Shown piece after piece: positions 34,690-46,000 of a stretch of 64,000 nucleotides of DNA (the stretch's first letter is position 1; every line of letters starts with the position of its first letter). Source of the DNA: Rapana venosa (Eukaryota > Mollusca > Gastropoda > Neogastropoda > Muricidae); the NCBI GenBank assembly GCA_028751875.1, contig CM054143.1:62286667-62350666 (forward strand). Reading direction: 5' to 3'. The notes below the pieces were generated by a model that was not told the DNA's origin, made no database searches, and was given only the letters and a program-made list of their open reading frames with translations. The translations under genes were made by a program, and so were the position numbers.

Positions 34690-35375
34690 AGGCTGATTGT
34701 GCGGTAATTATGGCATTGTTTAGATTTCCTTTCTTGGGGGGGTGATGATGAGTGACTGTGTCCATGTGTTGGCCATTTTTCCTGTCTGCCAGATCTTGTT
34801 GCAGATTCTTAGTAGGGCGCTGATCATGGCTTCCCCTCCAGCTTGAACCAACTCAGCTGGAATGTTGTCAGCCCCTGCTGACTTCCCCTTTTTCAGCGAT
34901 CTGACTGCTGTTTCCACTTCTTCTCGGAGGATAGGGTGACTGTCTGTGTCTTTGCTTGCGGGTACATTAAGGACTTCTGGATCTCCTGCGGTTCTATAGT
35001 TATACAGGTGGGAGCAGTATTCTGTCCATCTGTTCAGAATATCCTGGTCGTCAGTGAGACACTCCCATTTTTGTCTTGGATTGTTAAACCTTTTCCCTGT
35101 TTTGTGCTAGTCAGGTCTTTCACCAGCTGATATGCTTTCTTGCTATTGTTTTTCTTGATGTTCTCTTCAATGTCTTGGCACTGTTCACCGATCCATTTCT
35201 CTTTTGCCTCCGTCATGGACTTCCTGATTCTTTTGTTGACTGCCCTATATTGTTCTGCTCTTTCTTTTGTTTCATTTTTCTTTTTCTTCAACTCTCTACG
35301 CTCGTCGCATAGTTGTAGGATGTTAGGTGTGACCCATGGTTTTTTGACTGGTCGGTGTTTGCCAAGAAGCTCGGT
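34690..35375 (-). pseudogene. LINE-E: linker and RT N-terminus fragment
   Basis: The minus strand encodes 'RPVKKPWVT', 'AKEKWIGEQCQDIEENIKKN' and 'AYQLVKDLTSTKQGKGLTIQ' (35310-35050), then after frameshifts 'VETAVRSLKKGKSAGADNIP', 'AELVQAGGEAMISALL' and 'ICNKIWQTGK' (34920-34770). This is the region just before and at the start of a LINE reverse transcriptase. The frame then breaks, and nothing beyond about 34690 is recognisable. The family appears different from LINE-A, C and D. Confidence 0.8.
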
Positions 35376-35419
35376 ACATTGAATAAGCAGTGCAATTGCT
35401 TTTTTTCATCAAGCCATCC

Positions 35420-35420
35420 A

Positions 35421-35498
<78 letters not shown>

Positions 35499-35520
35499 GT
35501 GTGTGTGTGTGTGTGTGTGA
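35420..35520. repeat. (GT)n microsatellite
   Basis: About 100 bases of nearly pure GT, 120 bases upstream of the CD36-like exon. In the noisy second copy of this region (around 52605-52680) it appears as alternating G and T homopolymers. Confidence 0.9.
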
Positions 35521-35638
35521 GTGACTTGATGAATGTTTTAAATTTATTTTCCCTGTGACTCACAATCTAAAAGCTTAGATTCCAAAGCTGGTGACAAACT
35601 AATTTGCGCTGCCTGTATGGATGATCTCTGTCTTTCAG

Positions 35639-35708
35639 ATGGCTCCATCTTCCCACCCTTCCAACATGGGACGCAGTCTTTGAATGTCTTTGCCTCGGAA
35701 GTATGCAG
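35639..35708 (+). CDS. CD36/SCARB/LIMP-2-family receptor, internal exon
   Basis: A 70-bp exon bounded by tctttcag| and |gtctgg. It enters mid-codon (G|AT) and encodes DGSIFPPFQHGTQSLNVFASEVCR, the 'GTDGS.FPP......L.VF...+CRS' block of the CD36 ectodomain. It leaves with AG, which joins the G of the exon at 37238 to make Arg, followed by Ser. The phase match and the domain continuity make the call strong. CD36-family proteins are two-pass membrane receptors for lipids, lipoproteins or lysosomal cargo. The flanks are full of LINE and SINE debris, and I do not find the preceding exon. The donor GTCTGG is weak. Confidence 0.85.
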
Positions 35709-35859
35709 GTCTGGGTTTTGCTTACTGTTGGTTTGTTCGTTGGTTTGACTTTACTCAGTGCCTTTCTCCTCTTTCAACTAGCCAGACTAAACACTTGATC
35801 AGTGATTGATGCAAGCTAAGTGCCAAGGCCTACATTAAAGTGTTGTTATGATTTGGAGT

Positions 35860-36145
35860 GTTATGTGGGGGTTGTCTTCAGCCATGACAAACCTTTAGCA
35901 TAACAACTTGACGTGTCCTCCACTCACGGAAAGGGAAAAATCCCTTAAGTCGGAGCATGGCTGCCTATATGGTGAAGTAATCGAGAGTAGTCAAATATGC
36001 CTGTGTGAATTTACCATCCAGTGTGTACTTACGGTCTCACAGTGATTCCTAGGTGGGATGAGATAGACAGAGTGCATGTTGTAGTTGGCCCTCTGGGTGT
36101 TAAGCAGGGAAACGCCCAATGATAACAGCAACTCTTCAAGTTCGA
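35860..36145 (+). repeat. Dispersed repeat shared with the 3.7-kb segment
   Basis: Matches 1490-1745 and 41160-41405: shared 'cagtgattc.taggtgggat', 'agacagag.gcat' and 'ctgggtgttaagc.gggaaacgcc'. A third, cleaner copy that gives an idea of the undamaged sequence. Confidence 0.65.
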
Positions 36146-36149
36146 CGCT

Positions 36150-36400
36150 TATCTTACATATAAAAAGTTCTTATTTTTGTGAAGAGACACCTGCTCAGCA
36201 GCACGAGGCAAAGAGAATAAGAAGAAAGGCTGCAGCCCAGGCAGACAGACCAGCATTGTCAGACTTCATCTGTGCCCTCTGCCACAGGCACTGTCTGTCA
36301 TTCCCGTGTAGGACTGGCCAGCCACACCCGACGCTGTACCAGAATAAACACTTAGGGCACAACTCCATAGTCTTCCGAGACTGAAGGATGCCCATGATTT
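36150..36400 (+). pseudogene. LINE-D-type C-terminal fragment (zinc knuckle)
   Basis: Encodes '.QHEAKRIRRKAAAQADRPA' followed by FICALCHRHCLS and then, after a frameshift, 'GLASHTRRCTRIN'. This is the same C-x2-C ... H-x3-4-C knuckle that ends LINE-D on the other strand. The downstream 'ttccgagactgaaggatgcc' corresponds to LINE-D's 'tcccgagacagacggatgcc' 3' end. 5'-truncated and inside the CD36 intron. Confidence 0.72.
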
Positions 36401-36639
36401 GTTACTTGCTTTTTTGTTTGCTTTTTTTTAAGGTTCGGATTTGTTGTATATTTGCTAGTTTGTTTCGGTTACTTTAGTAATTTATGCATGAGTATTTCCT
36501 TGTTTGTTTGTTTGGGGTGGGGTTTTGTATTGATTTAAAAAAATTGTATATAGCGTTCTAGCTGTGCCAACGATATGTGTAGAAATGTTATCTACTTTTC
36601 CATACATTGCAAGATGGTGATACTGTACAATCGCAATTT

Positions 36640-37230
36640 TTATTATTATTATCATCATTATTACCATTATCATCATCATCTTCATCATCATCATTTTCTT
36701 ATCATTATTATTATTATCTTTACTCTCATCATTTCATCCTTATTATTGTCGCTGTTTTTGTCGCCATTAATTTGTTGTCATTGTCAGTCATCGTCACAAA
36801 CTCCATCCTTATCACCACCATCCCTTTTTTTAACGTTGTTTTGTTGACAAGTATTAGTGTGGTCATCGTCATAGCCACCATCACCACCCTCACCACCACC
36901 ACCCTCACCACCATCATCATCATCACCACCATCATCATCACCACCCTCACCATCACTACCACCCTCACCCTCATCACCACCACCACCACCCTCACCATCA
37001 CCACACTCACCATCACCACCACCCTCACCCTCACCACCACCACCACCACCACCACCCTCACCACCCTCACCCTCACCACCACCACCCTCACCCCCACCCA
37101 CCCTCACCATCACCATCACCACCCTCACCACCCTCACCCTCACCACCACCCTCACCACCCTCACCACCACCCTCACCACCACCACCCTCACCCTCACCAC
37201 CACCCTCACCCTCACCCTCACCACGCTCTG
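36640..37230 (+). repeat. (ATT/CAT)n then (CAC)n/(CACCCT)n minisatellite
   Basis: ATT/ATC repeats (36640-36720) grade into CAC-, CCT- and CATCAC-based units (36860-37225). The His/Thr/Pro/Leu-rich reading frames are artefacts of the repeat. It abuts the acceptor of the next CD36 exon and provides its pyrimidine-rich tract. Confidence 0.85.
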
Positions 37231-37237
37231 TGGCCAG

Positions 37238-37419
37238 GTCCAGTCAGGCAGTGTACCAGAAGGACGTGGAGACCAAGGAGAGCATCCATCTCCGGAGGTT
37301 CGTGCCGGCAGAGGACAGTCTACAGAACGCCTCTGCCCACCCGGACAACCTGGGCTTCTGCACTCCCCAGACCAGGTGCCTGCCCACAGGCCTCCTCAAC
37401 ATCACCAACTGCGTCATCG
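37238..37419 (+). CDS. CD36/SCARB/LIMP-2-family receptor, internal exon
   Basis: A 182-bp exon between gtggccag| and |gtaagg. It opens with the G completing Arg from the previous exon and encodes (R)SSQAVYQKDVETKES..., then LRRFVPAED, a 'DNLGFCTPQTRCLPTG' block and 'LLNITNCVI'. This is the CD36-domain signature '+F......N.GFC.....CL..G.LN+..C'. The three cysteines (in GFC, RCLP and TNC) are family disulfide positions, and NAS and NIT are potential N-glycosylation sites in the lumenal domain. It exits in phase 1, as expected before a G|CN (Ala) codon. The next exon ('..PHF' block) is not found in the window. The exon is GC-rich and undamaged, so the gene may be live. The substrate cannot be inferred. 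Confidence 0.88.
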
Positions 37420-37494
37420 GTAAGGGGGGGGGGGTGGAGGGGGGTGAGGGGGATGGAGGGGGGGGGGTTTGGGAGGGGGAGGGAGAGGAGTGAG
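37420..37494 (+). repeat. G-rich tract in the CD36 donor-side intron
   Basis: Starts 6 bases after the GT donor with G runs of 6-10 separated by short spacers; G-quadruplex-prone on the sense strand. Confidence 0.6.
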
Positions 37495-37577
37495 AAGCGG
37501 TCTGGTAATCCAGAGGTCATGCGTCTGTCTGTCTGCCTGGAAAGCGAAAGAGAAGTCGCGGTGTTCTATCATGCGGG
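37495..37577 (+). repeat. SINE family-1 head fragment
   Basis: 'gcggtctggtaatccagagg', 'gcctggaaagcgaaag' and 'cgcggtgttctatca' parallel the tRNA-like head of the SINE at 24712-24790. The body is missing, and the fragment runs into (GTT)n and (CTT)n. Confidence 0.5.
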
Positions 37578-37850
37578 GTTGTTGTCGTTGTCGTTGTTGA
37601 TGATGTTGTTGTTGATGTTGTTGTTGATCTTCTTCTTCTTCTTCTTCTTCTTCTTCTTCTTTCTTCTTTCTTCTTCTTCTCTTCTTCTTCCTTCTTCTTC
37701 TTCCTTCTCTTCTTCTTCTTCTTCATTCATTCTTTCTTCTTCTTCTTCTTCTTCTTCTTCTTCTTCTTCATTCTTCTTTCTTCTTCTTCTTCTTCTTCAT
37801 TCATTCTTTCTTTCTTTCTTTCTTTCTTTTTTCTTTATTTCTTTCTTGCT
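37575..37850. repeat. (TTG)n then (CTT)n microsatellite
   Basis: GTT/GAT repeats to 37630, then about 200 bases of CTT with ATTC and CTTT interruptions. Pure pyrimidine on the plus strand. Confidence 0.9.
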
Positions 37851-38430
37851 TTTATCTATCTTTTTCTTTTTCTTTCCTTTTCTTTTCCCGTTAATTGGAC
37901 AGAGCTCTGAGGTGAGATTTCTGTGTATGCCACCGGTGATCTACCCCCCTCTCCCTCCATTAAGGCAGCCGCACTCCGACTTCAGGGATACATTTGGTCA
38001 TTGAGGCTACCAGTGTTGCCAGGACAGGCAGGAGGTACCGCCCTGCTCTTTTCCGATTTTCAACTGACGTGGGTTCTTTTGACTTGCACGAGTCCAACTG
38101 GTTTAGAATCTCACCCGAAAGGTAGGCATCCGTCAGGCGCTCTGGGTGTTTATACTCCCAGAGCGCAAACCCTGGGTAAGTAAGTGCGGAGGGCGAGCTG
38201 TTACCCATACAGCAGAACCCCCCCTCCTCTCTACGTCGCTGGAATGGTCCATTGGAAAGGCAATCGCCGATAATACACATGGTTCCAGTGCCGTCGCAGG
38301 AGTTGCCAGAACGATGCTGTCTACAGCTCTTAAAATCCCACCGACCTCCGGGATGGTGTCTAAACACGACACCTGGTGCATGCTGGGGATTTTTTAAACT
38401 TTATCCGTCCTACCGGCAACAATGGCCTAC
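37850..38430 (+). other. Intronic sequence, no exon recognised; hairpin at 38137-38166
   Basis: Ordinary-quality sequence sharing the 'gcagccgcactccgacttca' block with 9880-9900. It includes a perfect 10-bp inverted repeat (GCGCTCTGGG and CCCAGAGCGC, 38137-38146 and 38157-38166). No exon of the CD36 family seen. Confidence 0.55.
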
Positions 38431-39219
38431 TCTTCCCCAAAAAGGGGAACGATTTTTAACGTGGCGCAAGATTTCTGCATGCGTTCGCAAAGCGGGGCCC
38501 CGGGTTTTAGTTTTTTAAAACCCCAAAAGATTGCATTCAGGTTCATTTTCTTTTCCCGGAAAAAGGGCAAGGGTTTAGGCCCGCTTCATTTCTTTTACAG
38601 GGGAACCTTAAATTCCCCATTTCCCTCAAATCAAAAAACCCCCAAAATAAAAAAAAACAAAAATACATTTTTCCCAAAATAAAACACCCGGAATATTTTA
38701 TCAAAAATTAAAATTATCAATATTTTTCAAAAAAAAAAAAAAAAACCCCCAAAAAAAAAAAAAAAAAAAAGAATTTTTTTAAAAAAAAAAAGGGGCCTGC
38801 GGGGTTTTTTTAACGGTTCTTCCAAAAACAAAATCCAAAACCCAAGTTTTTTTTTAAACTTTTTTCCCCCGGAAAAGGGGGGGTCAAACCTCAGGGGGAA
38901 AGGGGGGGGGGGGGGGGTTTTTAAACCTTGCCTTTTCCCGTTTCCCCCAAAAATTTTAAACCCGAAGTTTTTTTGGGGGTTTTAATTTTAATTAATAATA
39001 AAAAAAAAAAAAAAAAATTAAAAAATAAATTAATTTTATTTTTTTAAAAAACACACAATAAAATAAATAAATATTGGAATTCCCAAAATATTTTGAATAA
39101 AAAATTAATACAAAAATTTTCTTGGGAACATAAACTCGGGAATGAAGGTTTGCGTAATTTAAAAACTTCAGCCCTTTAATGAAAAATGTTTTCCAAAACC
39201 AAATTGGAATAAAGGAAAG

Positions 39220-39435
39220 GGGGCCCCCCACAACCTATGTTCGTAGGAAGCCATAACCACAATTGGGGGGCCCCCTTCTCCTTTCCCCGCTCTTTACCTT
39301 CCCGAAAAAGGGCAGCAGGTAACCCTAAAGGGTGAATTGGGGAATTACTAACCAAAGGGCAAAGTATCCCCTGGTAAAACGCCATCTTTTAACAGGGGTT
39401 TTGGGAAAAATGCTTTGCCCCACTATATCCCGGCC
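39220..39435 (-). mobile_element. tRNA-derived SINE, family 2 (antisense, noisy)
   Basis: Corresponds to 160-425: 'acaacctatgttcgtagg', then 'cttctcctttccccgctc' and 'gggtgaattgggga'. Many homopolymer errors; the A-box end is eroded. Confidence 0.5.
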
Positions 39436-39874
39436 CCAAAAATACAGATCCTTAAAATTATTAATTTCTTGAAAATTTCTCTTCGAAGGGTTTTTTTGTT
39501 TTTGTTTTTTAAATTTAAAAAAAACCCCAAATAATAAGAAAAATTTTTTAAAGGGAAAATTCCCTTTTTGGTTTTCCCCCCCCTAATAAAACCAGAAAAA
39601 ATTGCACCTCCTTTTGGGGGTGGGGGGGGGGGTTGTGGGCGGGGTTTTTGGAAAAAAAATTCGCCTCCTTTATATAAGGTTGCTCTTAACATGTCTGTCC
39701 TTTAAGTTAAGTTTTTTAATTTTTCTAAATCCAATTTAATTTAAGGGGTTGGGTTTTTTTGTATGTTTCGTTGTTTTTTTATTAATGGTCTACCAAAAAA
39801 AACCAAAAACACACACCAAACAAAACACACACCCAAAAAAAACACATTCACCCAAAAAAATTTAACAGGGCGAC

Positions 39875-40610
39875 CAAATAAGACTCCAGTTTAAGTGTCG
39901 ACCCCGTTTAAGTACCCCTTTTAAAGGGGGGTTTCAATTATGTAACCCCTTTTAACAGGCTATCCAGAAAATACTTAAATGGTCGTCCTAAAAGTCTACA
40001 GTCTTCAGGGCCTGCAATTTTTAAAGCCACCGCTTCCCGGTTGCCCATTTAAAAAACTTCCTGCCCCTAAAAGTACCTAAGCAAAACTGGGGCCCAGAAT
40101 TAAGCCAAGGGCGTCCCTATTAATAGTTAAAAGGTCTTTACAGGGCTGACCAAAAATGAATACTACGCCCCTTTACATGTCTACCAGAATTAATATTTAA
40201 AAGGGTCTGATCCATTTAAGTTTTGGTCGGGTATAAAAAACCCCAAGTCTTTAATGGTCTGTCCCTTTTTGTACCCATTACGTGTCTCCCCCCAAAAGAA
40301 AAAAATCAAGCTTACAGGGGTTGGCAGTTTTTAAAAATACTTACAGTTCTGACCCAGTATAAAGTACTTTTCAGGGGGCTGACCAGTTAAATTAAAAAGT
40401 CTTACAGGGGTCTGTCCAGTATATAAGTCTTACAGTGGTCTGACCCATATAAAGTATTTTTACAGTGGTCTGACCAGTATATAAGACTCACAGCTTACAT
40501 GGTCTGCCCCATATAAAAGTACTCACAGTCTTAAGGGGGTCTGATCCAGTATATAAGTACCCATTTTACAGTGGTCGATCCAGATAAAGTACTCACGTTT
40601 ACATTTTTCC
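39875..40610. repeat. Minisatellite, ~35-bp unit (long allele)
   Basis: About twenty units of 'cagtggtctgaccagtatat' plus 'aagtactcac', cleaner toward the right end. Homologous to 720-960, which has about seven. Confidence 0.78.
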
Positions 40611-42064
40611 CCACTGGATGGGAGTCAGAGGCTAATGCGGCGGTCCCTGTAGCTGGGACCTGGGGCTGGGCGTGGTTGAATGTTTTTTGTTTTTTTTTTT
40701 TTTGGTTTAATGTCCATTCACATTTGGGTGAAAAGGAAAAAACCTCTTTAAAAACCAAACCCTCTTCTCTCTCTTTTTTCTTTCTTCTATCTTTTTTCCC
40801 TCTTTTTCCCCCTTCTATCATCTATCTATCTATCTATCTATCTTTTAATTATGTATATTTATTTTCTCACAACTTCTAAAAGTAAATCTTTACGGGGGAA
40901 GAAATATAACCACAATTTGATTTTTAAAACGCGAAGTCTAAAAAATTTCTTGAACAGGGGATTTTTTCATGATACTATTCCTCCCCTTTTTAAACGGTCA
41001 TTAGGTTGGCAATCAAACAATAAATGGTGATTAAAAGAGATTGAAACAAATTGGGGCCTCCACCAAGTGCGATTCACTGCGGTGGTCTGTAACCCCCAGA
41101 ACACGTGCAGGTAGGAAAAACAATACCAAAGCCTGCATGGAATGTTTATGCTTTAAAATTTTTTGGGGAAATTTGTTTTCAGCCAGGCAACCTTAGCAAA
41201 ACAACCTGCACCCCTTTAAAGGAGGGGGAAAACCTAATTCGGAGTTTGGCTACCGAATGAGGTGATCCTTAAAAAAGAATGACAATCGAAAACTCTCCCC
41301 ATGAGTTCTACATTTTCACAGTGATTCCAAGGTGGGATAAATAGACAGAGGGCATATTCGGTCCCTTAGGGGTTAAGGGGGGAACCCCCCGAAAACAAAA
41401 AACACTAGAAACAACTTGTTTTCTCCGGGTTCTTTTGTTTCCCCCTGTTTTGTCAGGCTACCTTTTGGTTTTTTGCGTTTGGAAAAACATATCAAGTCCT
41501 GGTTTGCCAAGCAAGGACCCTGGAAAACTCCTATTTTTTTTTTGTAAACTTTTTTTAATGCACACATTTTGATACCACTACGAAAGACCATCACACCCAC
41601 GAGACACCAGTGCCTACAAAAATGAAACAGGCTATGAAAAAAAATTAAAAACTACACTATTTTGACAAAGAGAAAAAAAAAATACAACTCCAAACAGTCT
41701 AAAAAAATATATGGTGTACTTTTCCCCAACAAAAACTTTCTAAAATTTCCCTGCACCTTAATTTTTTTAATATTAAAAAAGGAATTTAAGATATTTAACG
41801 TGATGTAGCGATTTCATTCTCACAATCAAACAGAAAATTTGTTTTATAAACTGAAATTTTAAACTTTTTTTTTTTTTTTTACTATTGTTTCCTATGTGCG
41901 TGTGCACGCCTTCTTTTCGGGGTTTTTATTTCTATTTTTTTCAAATGGGTTTATCTTCCTTACCCCCCTTCCCCCCCCATTTCTTTTCTTTTGAATTTTT
42001 CTTTTTTTCTTTCCCCGCACCTTCCCCCCACCTTCATCTTCCCTTTTCCTCTAAACCCCCCCTT

Positions 42065-42365
42065 CTTCTCTGCCCTACTCTAAAAGGAAAGTTTAAAGGT
42101 TCCCAAACCTATGGGCGAGGGGGGAGGCATCAGGACCTCACTTCCTAGGGGCCACATATTATTGAAGGTGGCGCCCCTCCTCTCCCTCGCTGTTTTCCCT
42201 TTCCCCTGACCCAAAAGAGGGCGGGTCCCCCATTTACGCAAAAGGGAACGGGGGAACTGTACGAACCCAAGGACGAAAATGGTCACCCATCACTTGGAAC
42301 AACACGCTTAACCTTCTTGGGGAAAGCGATGTCTGACCATAGCTACCCCGTTACCCTTCCCCACT
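42065..42365 (-). mobile_element. tRNA-derived SINE, family 2 (antisense)
   Basis: Counterpart of 2910-3225. It has 'cctatgggcgagg', 'gaaggtggcgcccctcctct' and 'gcgatgtctgaccatagcta', the last being the eroded A-box end read in antisense. Confidence 0.55.
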
Positions 42366-42844
42366 AAAACCCAAACCCAAACGTTACTTTTTTGTTGTTG
42401 TTTTTGTTGTTTGCAGGAAAAAAGAAGCATACGGACGTCCCGAAAGAAGCGTGCGTTGTTCCCGGGATTTTCTCCTGCGGGGAAACGGGGAAACCATGAT
42501 CCTGGGTGGACATCTCTTCAAGGACAAAAACGAATGTGGGGCACCGGTCTCCTCACGTGGTGACGGTGTTCTTCGATAACTAAATATTTAATTGAATGAT
42601 TTGTGTTTTTGTTGTGATGACTTCACTTGTGCCATTGCACAAAAAAGGGAACAAATGCCTCCAAGCACCACGGGGATTTCTCAAAATTTGTTAGGGTAAT
42701 AAAGAAGTTTTGGGCTTAAACGGAGTGCTCAGGAAGAAAAAGAGCAGCAACACACATAGCAGACAGATACAAAAAAACAAACAAAACGAAACGAAGCAAA
42801 AAGATTTCACGGAGTAATAGACTAAGAAACAAAAGACTTCATTT

Positions 42845-43050
42845 TTTCCATCCGGTTAAAAAAGAGAAGAAAGAAAAGAAAAAAGGAAGAGAAGAAAAAA
42901 AAAGAAGAAAAGAAGAAGAAGAAGAAGAAGAAAAAGAAGAAGAAAAAAAAGAAGAAAAAGGAAGAAAAAAAGAAAAAAGAAAAGAAAAGGAGGGGAGAAA
43001 AAAAAGGAAAAAAAAAAGAAAAAAAGAAGAAGAAGAAGAAAAAGCAAATA
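42845..43050. repeat. (AAG/AAAAG)n purine tract
   Basis: About 200 bases of A and G only on the plus strand. It occupies the place that falls in the 500-N gap in the other copy of this segment. Confidence 0.85.
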
Positions 43051-43059
43051 AATAAAATC

Positions 43060-46000
43060 TGTAAACTTACATTATATAACACAGAAATTGGAAACACCCC
43101 CCCCTCTAAGGGAAACGCTCAACTGTTTTTGGGGAATCGGGGTTTATCCCATTTCTTCCAGGCACTGCCCACCCCCAGAAAAAAACCTCACGCCAAACAA
43201 ACCAAAAGAAATTTGTGTGTGTGTGTTTTGTGTGGGTGTGTGTGGTGTGTTTTGTTCTTTTATTTAGAGGATAATAGAAAAAGCACCTTTTTCTTTTTTT
43301 TACACCCAACCCCGGGGTTGCAGCTTTTTTTAATTTTTTTCTTTTCGTTCCCTCTAGCACATAATTGGGCCTTTCTTCCGAAAGGGTCAGGCTTCATACC
43401 TGAAATAGCAATCGCCAAGAGCTTACTAATGGGAATCTTGGAAATGGTAAAAACTGTCTTATTGTTGTTGTTGCATCTTTATCTCATCACACAAAATATT
43501 TTCCCAAAATCTGATCTATGGGGTTAGGCCGCAAAGCATGCTTGACAGGGGAAGGGGGAGGGGGGGGTGGGGGGAGGCAAAGTCAGCTGTATTACACATT
43601 AATTCACACCACCACACACACACACACACACACTAAAACTTGTCCTGTAAAACCCCAAAATACCCCTCCCCCATTTTTTTTCAGTCCATAATTTAAATTT
43701 TTTCCCACGATTTGGGAAAAACACACCTTCAGGGGAGGAAAAAAACAGTGGCAAAATGCAAACCTCACCTTATAAACCCTCGAAAAAAAAACGAGTTTTT
43801 TAAAACATCATGTTTCGCTTAAACACTCATCTTTTTTTCCTTTTTTCCTCCAAGTCCTCCTCAATTCCTGAGGCTATGCTTAAAAAAAGACACCCCTTTT
43901 TTTTAAAACAAAGAATCCCTAGGGTACAATACACCAATGATTTCTTGACGCGCAGATTAAAATGTATCACCTTTTTTTTGGAAGAAAAAAAAAAATTTTT
44001 CAGGTGGTGGGCCTTTTCATTGTCTGTTTTTTCTCTTCCAAACACGTAAAGGGGCCAGAAAAAATCACGACCCCTCTTATCATCAATTCATTTCGGTCAC
44101 GAGAACCCAAAAAAGAAACTGCCCGGGCCTGGATAATATGCATTTTATTCATGTGGGGTGGGGTGTGTTTTTTTTAAAGCTTGCCGTCTCTTGGCGTGTG
44201 CTTCCCCGCTGTCTTCACGTTTTGTGCATATTCATTTTGGCTCTCTGTTCTGTCTGTCTCTTTTCTCCTCTTCAAATTTCCCTCTCAACGGGGGTTAAGT
44301 GATGATTCGTGCGCTGACCGGGTTTACTAAAATTTTTCTCGGGTTCAAGGGATATTTTCCCCCCCTTGTAGCTAAAACCAATAGGGCCAAAAAACTTTCC
44401 CACTTCCCTCCCCAAAATATTTTTTGGGGGGAAAAAAAATGAAAAATTTAAAAATTTAAAAACCGAATTTCCCGTTTTTTTTTTTCCCCCCCCCCGAACG
44501 GAAAACGCCGGGGGGGAACCCCCCCCCCTTTTTTTGGCCCCTTCCCGTTTTAAAACCCTTCCCCCATTTCGGAGGAAAGTTTTCAATTGGGTTTTTTGGG
44601 TTTCGACCCCCCGGGAAAAACCTAAAAACAAAAAAATTTTTCAAAAAAACGGGGCTTTTAAAAAACAGAGGGGGAAGCCCCCTTGGCCTTGAAAAAAAGC
44701 AAAAAAAAATTAAAAAGTGTTTAAAAATTTCCAATTTTTTTTTTTTGGGGGGGGGGAAATAAAAGGAAAAAATAAAAAACCAAATTTTTTAAAAAAAAAT
44801 AAAAAAAAAATTAAAATAAAAAAATACCCCTTTTCTTTTGTTTTTTTTCTTCCTTCTTTTTTTTTAAAATTTTTTGCTAGTTGGGTTTTAAAGGGTTCCC
44901 AAGTTTTTTTTGGGTTGAAGGTTTTCCTTTTTTTCCTTCCCCAAACCAAGTTCCCTTTTTCCCCCTCCCTTCCTCTCTGTTCATTTAAAGGTTTTCCTCT
45001 CCGAAGGGTCCCCGGGTCCCTGCCGGGCAAAGCCTGAAGGCCAAGGGTTTTTAAAAAAAACTGACCGGTATGGACTGGGTTTTAAAAGCCCCATTATAAA
45101 GTTTTTCATGTAAATATTCACCTTTTTTTTTATTTTGTTAAAAGAAAAACACCAACCTTTTGGGCTTTTTGTGCCGAGCAATGAATTCATAAAATTTTGA
45201 ATTAGCAGTAACATGCCCAAGAAAATGGCGGGGAAAAACCCAAAAACATTAGTTGCCTTGCCCTTAATCAAACGGTAAAAAAAAAACCTTAAAACCCAAA
45301 ACCCAAAGAAATTTTTGAGTGGGGGCAAAAGAAAGGAGAGGCGAAGAACCAGCGGCTTTCCATTCATAAAAATTCCCACACCTTGTTTTTAACACTTGCC
45401 TGACAGAGTTGACCCACATCCAAATTCCACCCGGGGGCAGTTCCCCTTTTTGAAAATTAACCTGACTTTTTAAAAACCCACTGGCCCGAAAGTGGGTTTA
45501 ATGGGGAAAAGCATCTCCCCCAAAAAATTTTTCTGCCCATTTTCCAAACACAGTGCCCCTTTGTTTTGGAAAGGTCATCGCCACCCGGGGCCAAAAATAC
45601 CTATATTTTTTTGACCTCCTGAAAATTTAGGGGAAGAACACAGGGTAGCTGGTTTTAGATGTTTTGCCCTCAGATCTGTGCCCCAGGTTTGAATCTAGTT
45701 AAAAAAAGGGTTTTCTTTGGAGTAACACAGTGAAATAAATCCAGAAAGTCCTTGGAAATTTTTAAACAAAGGTTGTTAACCCACCAAAAAACTTCCCCTT
45801 AAAAACCCCCAATCCAGGAAGATAGGCATTTTTTTTGGGGAATGGAGCAAATGAAAAAAATGATAACCTGGGACAAAAAACACATAATGTTTAGGCCATT
45901 ATCCCAGAAAAAAAACAAAATTTTAAAAAAATTCCCTTTTCAAAACTGAAAAATAAATGTTTTCTCTCTTTTGAAAAAGGACCACCAAGAGTGTTTTAAA

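Larger units (their letters stand above)
35709..37237 (+). other. Intron of the CD36-like gene
   Basis: 1529 bp between the two exons. It holds a dispersed-repeat copy (35860-36145), a LINE C-terminal fragment (36150-36400) and trinucleotide-type satellites (36640-37230) that run to the 3' splice site. Confidence 0.8.
39120..42860. repeat. Copy 2 of the 3.7-kb repeated segment
   Basis: Collinear with 45-3745. It lacks the family-1 SINE of copy 1 (junction near 42055) and has a longer minisatellite (39875-40610). It continues past the point where copy 1 meets the gap, into an AAG-type repeat. Confidence 0.8.

Noticed and set aside
36607..38004. 465-codon plus-strand ORF with His/Pro/Thr/Leu repeats
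   Set aside because: It is a readthrough of ATT, CAT, CAC and CTT satellites; only 37238-37419 inside it is a real exon, confirmed by splice sites and CD36 homology.
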